Positions 1 through 5,517 of a stretch of 5,517 nucleotides of DNA are shown here, piece after piece. Source of the DNA: an uncultured Collinsella sp. (lineage in GTDB: Bacteria > Actinomycetota > Coriobacteriia > Coriobacteriales > Coriobacteriaceae). The stretch covers positions 1-5,517 of the forward strand of contig CAAECP010000112.1 of NCBI GenBank assembly GCA_900754385.1. The letters are read 5' to 3'. Positions within the stretch are counted from its first letter, which is position 1. Every line of letters begins with the position of its first letter. The position numbers were made by a program, and so were the translations under genes. A model generated the notes under the pieces. The model saw nothing but the letters and a program-made list of their open reading frames with translations, ran no database searches and was not told the DNA's origin.

Positions 1-266
1 CGTTCGCCTGCGATTTGGTGGGAAGCGGCCGCTTTGCGTTGGAGTCGACGTATTGCTTGGGCTGCGGTGCCTGCGTCAAGGTGTGCCCCGAGCATGCGCT
101 CAAGTTGGTTGAGCATGACGCGTCCAATCTGGTCGTCGTCGACCCCGAGGCCGAGGAAAAGGCCGCCCAGAAGGCGAAGGCTCACGAAGAAGCTGAGAAG
201 GTCAAGGCCGAAGCAAAGGCCAAGCTCGACAAGATGCTCGATCAGGTGGAGAAGCTCGCGGACTAG
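1..266 (+). CDS. Iron-sulfur (4Fe-4S) protein, C-terminal part (5' end outside window)
   Basis: The reading frame is open from base 3 to the TAG at 264-266, so only the last 87 residues are visible and the true start lies upstream. Residues 18-29 of the visible part read CLGCGACVKVCP, a CxxCxxCxxxCP motif that in ferredoxin-type domains ligates one [4Fe-4S] cluster; this indicates electron transfer or a cluster-bearing oxidoreductase, probably cytosolic. A further cysteine lies at residue 3. After the cluster the chain becomes a long run rich in Ala, Lys and Glu (about residues 47-87), predicted to be a charged helix or coiled coil. No second cluster motif and no membrane segment can be seen. 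The parent enzyme cannot be named because the N-terminal domains are missing; a ferredoxin module at the end of a larger oxidoreductase or ATP-binding protein is possible. The iron-sulfur assignment is secure, the specific function unknown. Confidence 0.85.
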   Translation, partial: FACDLVGSGRFALESTYCLGCGACVKVCPEHALKLVEHDASNLVVVDPEAEEKAAQKAKAHEEAEKVKAEAKAKLDKMLDQVEKLAD

Positions 267-293
267 CCAGCGACCCCAATCTCTGCTTCATTT

Positions 294-337
294 GCGCCGC
301 CGCGGTGTCCGGATTCGCCCGGATGCTGCGGCGGCGC
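294..337 (+). terminator. Strong GC-rich stem-loop between the Fe-S gene and ychF
   Basis: Bases 294-312 pair with 319-337 to form a 19-bp stem (16 Watson-Crick pairs and three G-U wobbles) closing a 6-base loop, ATTCGC. It begins 28 bases after the stop codon of the Fe-S gene. The bases after the stem are TATACTTATAC, not a clean T-run, so it may be an imperfect intrinsic terminator, a 3'-end stabilising hairpin, or a structure that only partly separates the two genes. The stem is certain from the sequence; its role as a terminator is inferred. Confidence 0.5.
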
Positions 338-348
338 TATACTTATAC
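338..348 (+). promoter_or_regulatory. Candidate -10 region for ychF
   Basis: TATACT at 338-343 matches the bacterial -10 consensus at five of six positions, and an overlapping TATAC follows at 344-348. Transcription from here would start near base 350 and give a leader of about 30 bases before the GTG start. No good -35 box is seen: the expected position falls in the loop and right arm of the preceding hairpin (TTCGCC at 314-319 is the nearest match). It is a weak candidate; ychF could also be read from upstream. Confidence 0.3.
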
Positions 349-380
349 GGTTTGAAGTACCTGTACCAAAAGGAGCTGTC

Positions 381-1457
<1,077 letters not shown>

Positions 1458-1468
1458 GGGCGACGCAT

Positions 1469-1852
1469 ATGTTTAAATATGGCAAAAAAGCTGGCTACAT
1501 GGGTATTGCGCTGCTGGTGCTTGCGGTGCTTCCGCTGGTGGTAGCGGCGTTTGTAATCCCCAACATTGGCCCCGAGGTGGCAACGAAGTTTAACGCCGCC
1601 GGCGAGGTGACGCGCTGGGGCAAGAGCTATGAGCTGCTAGCGCTTCCGGTGCTCAACCTGCTGCTGAGCGTGGCGACGTACTTTACGGCGGGACGTCAGG
1701 CTAAAAACAATGATGACTCCGCCGCCATGGCGCGCATCGTGTGCGAGCGCTACCTGCGCAACGGTTGCATCACGGGTGTGTTCCTCAACGTGATCAACGT
1801 TTACTTTATGTACTCGGCGATTACCGGAACGGGCTTTGGCTTTGGTTTCTAG
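1469..1852 (+). CDS. DUF1648-type (SdpI-like) small integral membrane protein
   Basis: This is a 127-residue hydrophobic protein with three likely membrane segments at about residues 11-30, 55-74 and 99-118. Between the first two lies IPNIGPEVATKFNAAGEVTRWG (split here as residues 30-40 and 41-51), which fits the DUF1648 pattern of a proline after the first helix and then an F/H-N-xx-G-x-xx-R/W-G stretch. DUF1648 forms the N-terminal part of SdpI-type membrane proteins, some of which confer immunity to a secreted toxin or act in signalling, but most short members have no known function. The C-terminal part is not typical of full SdpI and ends in a glycine/phenylalanine tail (GTGFGFGF). The ATG start has AAGGG at 1456-1460, overlapping the ychF stop, with eight bases between; this suggests translational coupling to ychF. 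The family call is by pattern recognition; its specific role is unknown. Confidence 0.8.
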   Translation: MFKYGKKAGYMGIALLVLAVLPLVVAAFVIPNIGPEVATKFNAAGEVTRWGKSYELLALPVLNLLLSVATYFTAGRQAKNNDDSAAMARIVCERYLRNGCITGVFLNVINVYFMYSAITGTGFGFGF

Positions 1853-1861
1853 CCTGTCCTT

Positions 1862-2251
1862 TTAGGCAACGAGCCTGCACGCATATTCAATGGCTGCTGC
1901 GAGGCCGCCGCTCGATCGTGGTTTAAAGACCATATCGGCGGCGGCCTCGTTTTCGTATCCGGCGCCGCGAAGGGCGAGTGCGATACCGGCTTCGAGGAGA
2001 AGGGGCAGGCCACGTTGGCTGGTTGCTATTACTACGGTCTGGTCAAGGGCGCAGCCGTGCGTTCGGCATTGAGGGACGAGCTCGCCTCTCGCCGGGTCGG
2101 GGAGCAGTGCGGTCGCAACACGGCTCGATAGCAACGCAAAGGCCGTTCGTTCGTCTGGGGAAAGGCATTCGGCCTCAACGACGACAAGCTTGGGTTGCAC
2201 GCCGTCTGTGCAGCGTGATTTTTGACGCATACAAATTGAGCAAGCCGACAT
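1862..2251 (-). CDS. Hypothetical 129-residue protein, possibly a degenerate HAD-like protein
   Basis: I do not recognise this protein with certainty. The ATG at 2251 is chosen over an in-frame TTG at 2275 because CAGGAG lies six bases upstream. The N-terminus has Cys4, Cys7 and Cys14 (CSICMRQKSRC), and the middle has Cys62 and Cys67 (CRTHGC), a possible metal site. Residues 21-40 (KLVVVEAECL then SPDERTAFAL) look like the first strand of a HAD hydrolase, but with ExE where DxD is expected. Residues 72-122 (VVIATSQRGLPLLLEAGIAL onward to AAADMVF...GGLAAAIE) resemble the C-terminal motif IV region of Cof-type HAD phosphatases, with the GDxxND acidic residues absent. The usual cap and middle motifs are missing; length is about half that of the family. 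Divergent from the XRE regulator, with which it shares a palindrome, so it is probably controlled by it. Its 3' end converges on the DUF1648 gene with only nine bases between. That a gene exists here is fairly secure; the HAD relationship is inference. Confidence 0.68.
   Translation of the reverse strand: MSACSICMRQKSRCTDGVQPKLVVVEAECLSPDERTAFALLSSRVATALLPDPARGELVPQCRTHGCALDQTVVIATSQRGLPLLLEAGIALALRGAGYENEAAADMVFKPRSSGGLAAAIEYACRLVA
1900..1953 (+). terminator. Intrinsic terminator for the ychF operon, inside the convergent gene
   Basis: CGAGGCCGCCGC at 1900-1911 pairs perfectly with GCGGCGGCCTCG at 1938-1949. Above this 12-bp stem, 1913-1916 pairs with 1934-1937 and 1918-1922 with 1929-1933, with single-base bulges and a TTAAAG loop at 1923-1928. 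TTTT follows directly at 1950-1953, so the structure is a terminator only for rightward transcripts, 48 bases after the DUF1648-type gene stop. On the opposite strand no T-run follows. The left transcript's stop region therefore uses sequence that codes for residues about 101-118 of the minus-strand protein. The hairpin is seen directly; termination is inferred. Confidence 0.7.
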
Positions 2252-2257
2252 AGAAAA

Positions 2258-2263
2258 CTCCTG
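2258..2263 (-). promoter_or_regulatory. Ribosome binding site deciding the start of the 129-residue gene
   Basis: On the minus strand this reads CAGGAG, with six bases (TTTTCT) before the ATG at 2251. It favours that ATG over the in-frame TTG at 2275, which would lie upstream of this site and within the shared palindrome. Confidence 0.75.
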
Positions 2264-2282
2264 TGTATTCGGCAAAACGTAA

Positions 2283-2288
2283 ACTATA
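2283..2288 (-). promoter_or_regulatory. Candidate -10 box for the divergent 129-residue gene
   Basis: Because the palindrome is symmetric, the minus strand also reads TATAGT here, overlapping the plus-strand -10 by four bases. A transcript would start near 2276, about 13 bases before the CAGGAG site. The -35 position 17 bases away reads TGGAGC on the minus strand, a weak match. The two promoters could not be occupied by polymerase at once. Confidence 0.4.
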
Positions 2289-2290
2289 GT
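2285..2290 (+). promoter_or_regulatory. Candidate -10 box for the XRE regulator gene
   Basis: TATAGT matches the -10 consensus at five of six positions and lies at the centre of the palindrome. A start near 2297 would leave a leader of about 31 bases. The sequence 17 bases upstream (TGTGTA at 2262-2267) is a poor -35 box, so the promoter would be weak or need an activator. Confidence 0.4.
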
Positions 2291-2327
2291 TTACGTTTAT
2301 GTTCGGCTCCATTTCAAACTCGGCTGC

Positions 2328-2546
2328 ATGGACGAACGTGCGAAACAGATTCTTGGCAGGCGGGTCGAAGAGACACGCAGGGACCTTGGTATCTCCAAGG
2401 TTGATTTTTGTGTGGCGACAGGAATCAGCCGACCCTATCTCGACCGAATCGAAGATGGGACGGCAAATTTCACGCTCAAGGTTCTATTTAAGATTGCGCC
2501 CGCACTCGGCATGACGGTGTCAGAGCTTCTTGAGGGTATCGAATAG
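2328..2546 (+). CDS. XRE-family helix-turn-helix transcriptional regulator
   Basis: This 72-residue protein is a single Cro/C1-type HTH domain of the XRE family, a cytosolic DNA-binding protein that usually acts as a dimer on dyad sites. The first helix covers about residues 2-18, the HTH pair lies at roughly 23-44 (ISKVDFCVATG, then ISRPYLDRIEDG), and the closing helices contain LKVLFKIAPALGMTVSELL at 50-68. ISRPYLDRIE is the recognition-helix pattern typical of the family. There is no ligand-binding or peptidase domain, so any signal must act through a partner or promoter competition. The ATG at 2328 is the only sensible in-frame start, but no Shine-Dalgarno sequence precedes it. It is divergent from the 129-residue gene, shares the 24-bp palindrome with it, and converges on the asparaginase gene (21 bases between stops). 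Its base composition is visibly less GC-rich than ychF or guaA, consistent with an accessory origin. Confidence 0.92.
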   Translation: MDERAKQILGRRVEETRRDLGISKVDFCVATGISRPYLDRIEDGTANFTLKVLFKIAPALGMTVSELLEGIE

Positions 2547-2567
2547 AAGATGCCTATTGACCGGTGG

Positions 2568-3581
2568 TTACACCATCGGGATACGGTCGTGGTTGACTTG
2601 ACTGTAGAACAGGCGCTGAATTTCTGACGCATCGCGTGACTGGCCGAGCGCCCACATGGTTTTGGCCACGAGTGTCTCGGTGGTCATATCGTCGCCGCGC
2701 AAAATACCCGGGTGATCGGCGTAGGCACGGCCGACCTCATAAACACCAAGGTCAAGGCCCTCTTCGGGGACCTGCGTGGTCATAACGACGGTGCGGCCCG
2801 AATCGACCCAGCGGAAAATTGCCTCTTGGAACGACTCTCCCGACTCACCAAACTCGGGGATACCGCCAATGCCAAAGGTCTCCAGAATCACGGCGTCGTA
2901 GCTATCGGCAAGGGCGTCGAGGATGCCCGGGTTTACGCCGGGCGTAAGCTTGAGTACAAATACGCGCGGATCGATGCTGTCGTAGAAACGCACCGGGTTT
3001 TCGCCCTGATGCGTGCCGTGAAGCCCGTTGCGCACAATGCGGTCGTTGCGGATGTAGGCAATGGGCGGATAGTTGACGCTAATGAATGCGTTAAAGCTCA
3101 TGGTGCGCTGCTTGCGGGCGCGCGTGCCGGCAATGGCTACGCCGCCAAACACGATTGAGACGTCGTGCGAGTGCTCGTCGAGCGCATAGAGCAGGCTCTG
3201 GTACAGATTGAGCTTGGCGTCGGTAAAGGGGTTGCCCATGGGCTTTTGCGAGCCGGTGAGCACGATGGGCTTGGGGCTGTCCTGAATCAGGTAGGAAAGC
3301 GCTGCCGCGGTGTAGCTCATGGTGTCGGTGCCGTGCATGATCACGAAGCCGTCGTGGTCGGCATAACCCTCGACAATGACGTCGCGGATGCGCATCCAGT
3401 CGCTCGGGCGCATATTGGTGCTGTCGATGTTCATGGGCTGCACCACGTCGAGCTCGCAGAGGCCCGAGATCTCGGGGACACTCTGGGCGAGCTCCTCACC
3501 GGTCAGGGCGGGGGAGAGGCCGTTGCCGTCCTCGGTCGATGCGATGGTGCCGCCCGTGGCGATGAGAAGGATGCGCTTCAT
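2568..3581 (-). CDS. ansA: Type I (cytosolic) L-asparaginase
   Basis: It hydrolyses L-asparagine to L-aspartate and ammonia. The 337 residues match the type I family (338 in E. coli AnsA), and the lack of a signal peptide points to the cytosol. The nucleophile Thr12 lies in TGGTIAS (9-15), substrate-binding DSTNM at 53-57, the second catalytic Thr85-Asp86 in HGTDTM (83-88), and the catalytic lysine is probably Lys157 in GTRARKQRTMSFNAF. The C-terminal domain (about 205-337) has the expected LKLTPGV, GIGGIP and late DMTTET motifs. The start at 3581 is chosen over an upstream in-frame ATG at 3653 because AGGAA lies seven bases before it and the protein then begins MKRILLIATGG, as family members do. 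Val271 stands where E. coli AnsA has Cys273 (TQC), a residue implicated in its allosteric asparagine site. Monocistronic by position. The type I assignment is strong; the symbol is by similarity. Confidence 0.95.
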   Translation of the reverse strand: MKRILLIATGGTIASTEDGNGLSPALTGEELAQSVPEISGLCELDVVQPMNIDSTNMRPSDWMRIRDVIVEGYADHDGFVIMHGTDTMSYTAAALSYLIQDSPKPIVLTGSQKPMGNPFTDAKLNLYQSLLYALDEHSHDVSIVFGGVAIAGTRARKQRTMSFNAFISVNYPPIAYIRNDRIVRNGLHGTHQGENPVRFYDSIDPRVFVLKLTPGVNPGILDALADSYDAVILETFGIGGIPEFGESGESFQEAIFRWVDSGRTVVMTTQVPEEGLDLGVYEVGRAYADHPGILRGDDMTTETLVAKTMWALGQSRDASEIQRLFYSQVNHDRIPMV

Positions 3582-3588
3582 GCTGGTA

Positions 3589-3594
3589 TTCCTA
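3589..3594 (-). promoter_or_regulatory. Ribosome binding site deciding the asparaginase start
   Basis: The minus strand reads TAGGAA, followed by seven bases (TACCAGC) and the ATG at 3581. It rules in favour of the short start, since the longer in-frame form from 3653 would add 24 residues with no family counterpart. Confidence 0.75.
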
Positions 3595-3657
3595 TCGTAT
3601 TTGCCGCCGCAGGGGCGGAGTCGTTCGGCAGTATTGTGGCACAGGGCGTCCAATGTT

Positions 3658-3686
3658 CAAACGTATTACATCATCTGTAACGTTTG
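3658..3686. repeat. Imperfect inverted repeat upstream of asparaginase, possible regulator site
   Basis: CAAACG at 3658-3663 is matched by CGTTTG at 3681-3686, and TTACA at 3666-3670 by TGTAA at 3676-3680, with a TCATC centre and a two-base asymmetry (TA at 3664-3665). The left arm begins AAACGTA, the same seven bases that open each arm of the 24-bp palindrome at 2275-2298. It lies about 77-105 bases upstream of the asparaginase start, where an operator or activator site would be expected. On the sequence alone it could also be a chance dyad. Confidence 0.4.
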
Positions 3687-3768
3687 GTAACACTTCAATT
3701 GCCGTCAAATAGGGACCCAGGTCGTGCGTTTGCCGTGCGCTGATGGCTGCGAGGGACGAGAAACCCCA

Positions 3769-3774
3769 TATAAC
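3769..3774 (+). promoter_or_regulatory. Candidate -10 box for guaA
   Basis: TATAAC matches the -10 consensus at five of six positions. Transcription would start near 3781, giving a leader of about 68 bases. A second, weaker candidate is TACACT at 3778-3783. Neither has a clear -35 box at 16-18 bases, so the assignment is tentative. Confidence 0.3.
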
Positions 3775-3836
3775 GTGTACACTATGAAAGTTATTCTCGT
3801 TTATTCGCGCGGGTGGGCACCGGCTCCCCGCCAACA

Positions 3837-3844
3837 AGAGGGGG
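3837..3844 (+). promoter_or_regulatory. Ribosome binding site deciding the guaA start
   Basis: AGAGGGGG ends four bases before the ATG at 3849, with its GAGG core seven bases away. This supports the ATG over an in-frame GTG at 3813, which would place the site inside the coding sequence. Confidence 0.75.
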
Positions 3845-3848
3845 AACC

Positions 3849-5447
3849 ATGGATCAAAAGGCTTCCGCAAAGGTCCTCGTACTCGACTTTGGTGCGCAGT
3901 ACGGTCAGCTCATTGCCCGTCGCGTCCGCGACCTCAACGTGTATTCCGAGATTGTCCCCTGCGACATCTCGGCCGACGAGATTCGCGAGATGAACGCCTC
4001 TGCGCTCATCCTTTCCGGCGGCCCGGCCTCTGTGTATGCCGAGGACGCTCCGTCCATCGATCCTGCCATCTTTGACCTGGGCCTTCCCGTCCTGGGCTTT
4101 TGCTACGGCCATCAGATCACGGCCGTGACGCTCGGCGGCAAGGTCGGCCACTCTGAGGTGGGCGAGTATGGCCGCGCCACCATCACGCGCACGGCTGGTG
4201 CCAAGCTCTTTAACTCTACGCCCATGGAGCAGACCGTGTGGATGAGCCACCGCGACGCCGTTTCCGAGGTGCCCGAGGGCTTTACCGTTACCGCCAGCAC
4301 CGACGTGTGCCCGGTTGCCGCCATGGAGTGCGTCGAGCGCAAGATCTTCACCACGCAGTTCCACCCCGAGGTCAAGCACTCCGAGTACGGTCAGCAGCTG
4401 CTGAGCAACTTCCTGTTTGAGATCTGCGGCCTGGAGCCCAACTGGAGCATGGACAACCTGGTCGAGACCATGACGGCCGAGTTCCGCGAGAAGGTCGGCG
4501 ACGACCGCGTGATTCTGGCCCTGTCCGGTGGCGTCGACTCCTCCGTCGTGGCTGCGCTGGGCGCTCGCGCCGTGGGCAAGCAGATGACCTGTGTGTTCAT
4601 CAACCACGGTCTGCTGCGCAAGGGCGAGCCCGAGCAGGTGGAGGAGGTCTTCACCAAGCAGTTTGACGTCGACTTTATCCACGTCCACGCCGAGGACCGC
4701 TATGCCGAGCTTCTGGCCGGCGTGACCGAGCCCGAGGAGAAGCGTCGCATCATCGGTACGCAGTTCTGGAAAGAGTTCTTCGCCGTGGCGCAGCAGCTCG
4801 AGACCGATGGCAAGCCGGTCAAGTACCTGGCTCAGGGCACCATCTACCCCGACATCATCGAGTCCGGAGCTCGCAAGACGGGTGGCAAGACGGCCACCAT
4901 CAAGAGCCATCACAACCTGATCCCGTTCCCCGAGGGCGTGCACTTCGACCTCATCGAGCCGCTCGACCACTTCTTTAAGGACGAGGTCCGCGCGCTCGGT
5001 CTGGCGCTGGGCCTGCCGGGTCACATCGTGTTCCGCCAGCCTTTCCCGGGCCCGGGTCTGGCCATCCGCATCATCGGCGCGGTCGACAAGGAGAAGCTCG
5101 AGATCCTCAAGAACGCCGACGCTATCGTGCGCGAGGAGCTGGATGCTTACAACCAGCGTCTGTTTGAGCAGACCGGCGAGCGCAACTCCGAGCACAGCTG
5201 CTGGCAGTATTTCGCGGTCCTGCCCGACATTAAGTCCGTCGGCGTTATGGGCGACGAGCGCACTTATCAGCGCCCGATCATCCTGCGTGCCGTCGAGTCC
5301 AGCGATGCCATGACCGCCGACTGGGCCAAGCTGCCCTACGACGTGCTGGCCCGCATTTCCGGCCGCATCGTTGCCGAGGTTCCCGGCGCCAACCGCGTGT
5401 GCTACGACATCACGTCCAAGCCGCCCGCGACCATCGAGTGGGAGTAG
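3849..5447 (+). CDS. guaA: GMP synthase (glutamine-hydrolysing)
   Basis: GuaA converts XMP, ATP and glutamine to GMP, the last step of guanine nucleotide synthesis, in the cytosol. The 532 residues fit the two-domain bacterial form (525 in E. coli). The N-terminal class I glutamine amidotransferase starts DFGAQYGQLIARRVR and has the nucleophile Cys85 in GFCYGHQ and the His172/Glu174 pair in QFHPEV. The ATP pyrophosphatase domain has the PP-loop SGGVDSS at 226-232 and the following FINHGLLRKGE. The C-terminal dimerisation and XMP-binding part has QPFPGPGLAIRI at 397-408, RPIILRAVESSDAMTADWAKLPYD and the terminal ITSKPPATIEWE. All catalytic residues that I can place are present. The nucleophile loop has CYGHQ where E. 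coli has CYGMQ. It is divergent from the asparaginase gene, and no operon partner is visible downstream in the window. Confidence 0.99.
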   Translation: MDQKASAKVLVLDFGAQYGQLIARRVRDLNVYSEIVPCDISADEIREMNASALILSGGPASVYAEDAPSIDPAIFDLGLPVLGFCYGHQITAVTLGGKVGHSEVGEYGRATITRTAGAKLFNSTPMEQTVWMSHRDAVSEVPEGFTVTASTDVCPVAAMECVERKIFTTQFHPEVKHSEYGQQLLSNFLFEICGLEPNWSMDNLVETMTAEFREKVGDDRVILALSGGVDSSVVAALGARAVGKQMTCVFINHGLLRKGEPEQVEEVFTKQFDVDFIHVHAEDRYAELLAGVTEPEEKRRIIGTQFWKEFFAVAQQLETDGKPVKYLAQGTIYPDIIESGARKTGGKTATIKSHHNLIPFPEGVHFDLIEPLDHFFKDEVRALGLALGLPGHIVFRQPFPGPGLAIRIIGAVDKEKLEILKNADAIVREELDAYNQRLFEQTGERNSEHSCWQYFAVLPDIKSVGVMGDERTYQRPIILRAVESSDAMTADWAKLPYDVLARISGRIVAEVPGANRVCYDITSKPPATIEWE

Positions 5448-5517
5448 GCTGATAGGGTTCTGACCTGCACTTTTGAGTGCCGCACTGTGCCGCTGAGTTT
5501 CGTTTCGTACGAGAGTC
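5448..5517. other. Downstream of guaA, nothing assignable
   Basis: The last 70 bases show no gene start with a ribosome site. A short 5-bp stem (GCACT 5467-5471 with AGTGC 5476-5480, loop TTTG) is present but has no T-run after it, so the guaA terminator is not identified. Confidence 0.4.

Larger units (their letters stand above)
2275..2298. promoter_or_regulatory. Perfect 24-bp palindrome, likely operator of the divergent XRE pair
   Basis: The left half AAACGTAAACTA (2275-2286) is the exact reverse complement of the right half TAGTTTACGTTT (2287-2298), with no spacer. Each arm carries the element AAAC (or GTTT) twice, six bases apart, so there are four copies in all (2275-2278, 2281-2284, 2289-2292, 2295-2298). 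It sits in the 76-base gap between two divergent genes, one of which encodes an XRE-type DNA-binding protein; such small regulators commonly bind dyads beside their own gene. The palindrome is certain; its use as the operator is inferred. Confidence 0.7.
3582..3848. other. Divergent intergenic region between asparaginase and guaA
   Basis: These 267 bases carry no credible gene. They hold the leaders and promoters of two divergent genes. Seen within it: a nested GC-rich stem in the asparaginase leader (TGCCG 3602-3606 with CGGCA 3626-3630, and CCGC 3607-3610 with GCGG 3615-3618), an inverted repeat at 3658-3686, a possible guaA -10 at 3769-3774, the 8-base palindrome GTGTACAC at 3775-3782, and a 5-bp GC stem (3809-3813 with 3827-3831) shortly before the guaA ribosome site. 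No purine riboswitch core is recognised. Confidence 0.6.

Noticed and set aside
1978..2253. Plus-strand open frame opposite the 129-residue gene
   Set aside because: It lacks a ribosome site and its translation is Arg/Gly-rich without motifs, while the minus-strand gene has a well-spaced CAGGAG and ATG.
2546..2590. Bidirectional terminator between the XRE and asparaginase genes
   Set aside because: Only short stems are available (GGTG 2563-2566 with CACC 2571-2574, GACCG 2559-2563 with CGGTC 2584-2588), and neither strand has a T-run after them.
2712..3680. Two plus-strand open frames (2712-3158 and 3165-3680) opposite the asparaginase gene
   Set aside because: They lie opposite conserved asparaginase motifs and give translations with no family features or ribosome sites.
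3775..3782. GTGTACAC palindrome near the guaA promoter as an operator
   Set aside because: Eight bases with no extension on either side; too short to support a regulator site.
3582..3848. Purine (guanine) riboswitch or PurR-type box upstream of guaA
   Set aside because: No conserved purine-aptamer core is present. CCGAAC and GAACATT fragments occur on the minus strand but not as a properly spaced pair, so they look like chance.
3801..5195. Long open frame antisense to guaA
   Set aside because: Same shadow effect: repetitive Leu/His/Asp/Gly-rich translation with no family features, opposite a clear guaA.

Overview
The window looks like chromosomal DNA of a high-GC Gram-positive gut anaerobe, most likely a Coriobacteriia member such as Collinsella. 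This is an inference from GC-rich codon use, the type of each housekeeping protein and the gene mix; no marker here fixes the genus. Most of the content is core metabolism and translation-associated genes, with a small lower-GC regulator cassette between them.

Layout: (1) Positions 1-266 hold the 3' end of a gene for a protein with a CxxCxxCxxxCP iron-sulfur motif and a charged helical tail. A strong hairpin follows at 294-337. (2) ychF (381-1457, GTG start) encodes an Obg-like P-loop ATPase. Eleven bases after it is a DUF1648-type membrane protein gene (1469-1852), probably in the same operon. A hairpin followed by TTTT at 1900-1953 is the likely terminator of that operon; it lies inside the 3' end of the next, convergent gene. 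(3) A divergent pair follows: an unrecognised 129-residue protein on the minus strand (1862-2251), which in parts resembles a shrunken HAD hydrolase without its catalytic aspartates, and a 72-residue XRE-family regulator on the plus strand (2328-2546). Between them is a perfect 24-bp palindrome (2275-2298) whose centre reads as a -10 box on both strands. (4) A cytosolic type I L-asparaginase gene (2568-3581, minus strand) converges on the regulator. (5) A 267-bp intergenic region (3582-3848) holds an inverted repeat and candidate promoter elements. (6) guaA (3849-5447) encodes a complete two-domain glutamine-hydrolysing GMP synthase. The last 70 bases show no gene.

How the parts may work together: YchF, GuaA and asparaginase are independent housekeeping functions (ribosome-associated nucleotidase, purine synthesis, asparagine breakdown). 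The most distinctive unit is the divergent orphan/XRE pair with its shared palindrome, which looks like a self-contained, autoregulated switch. An imperfect inverted repeat upstream of the asparaginase gene shares the AAACGTA half-site start, so the regulator might also act there; this link is speculative.
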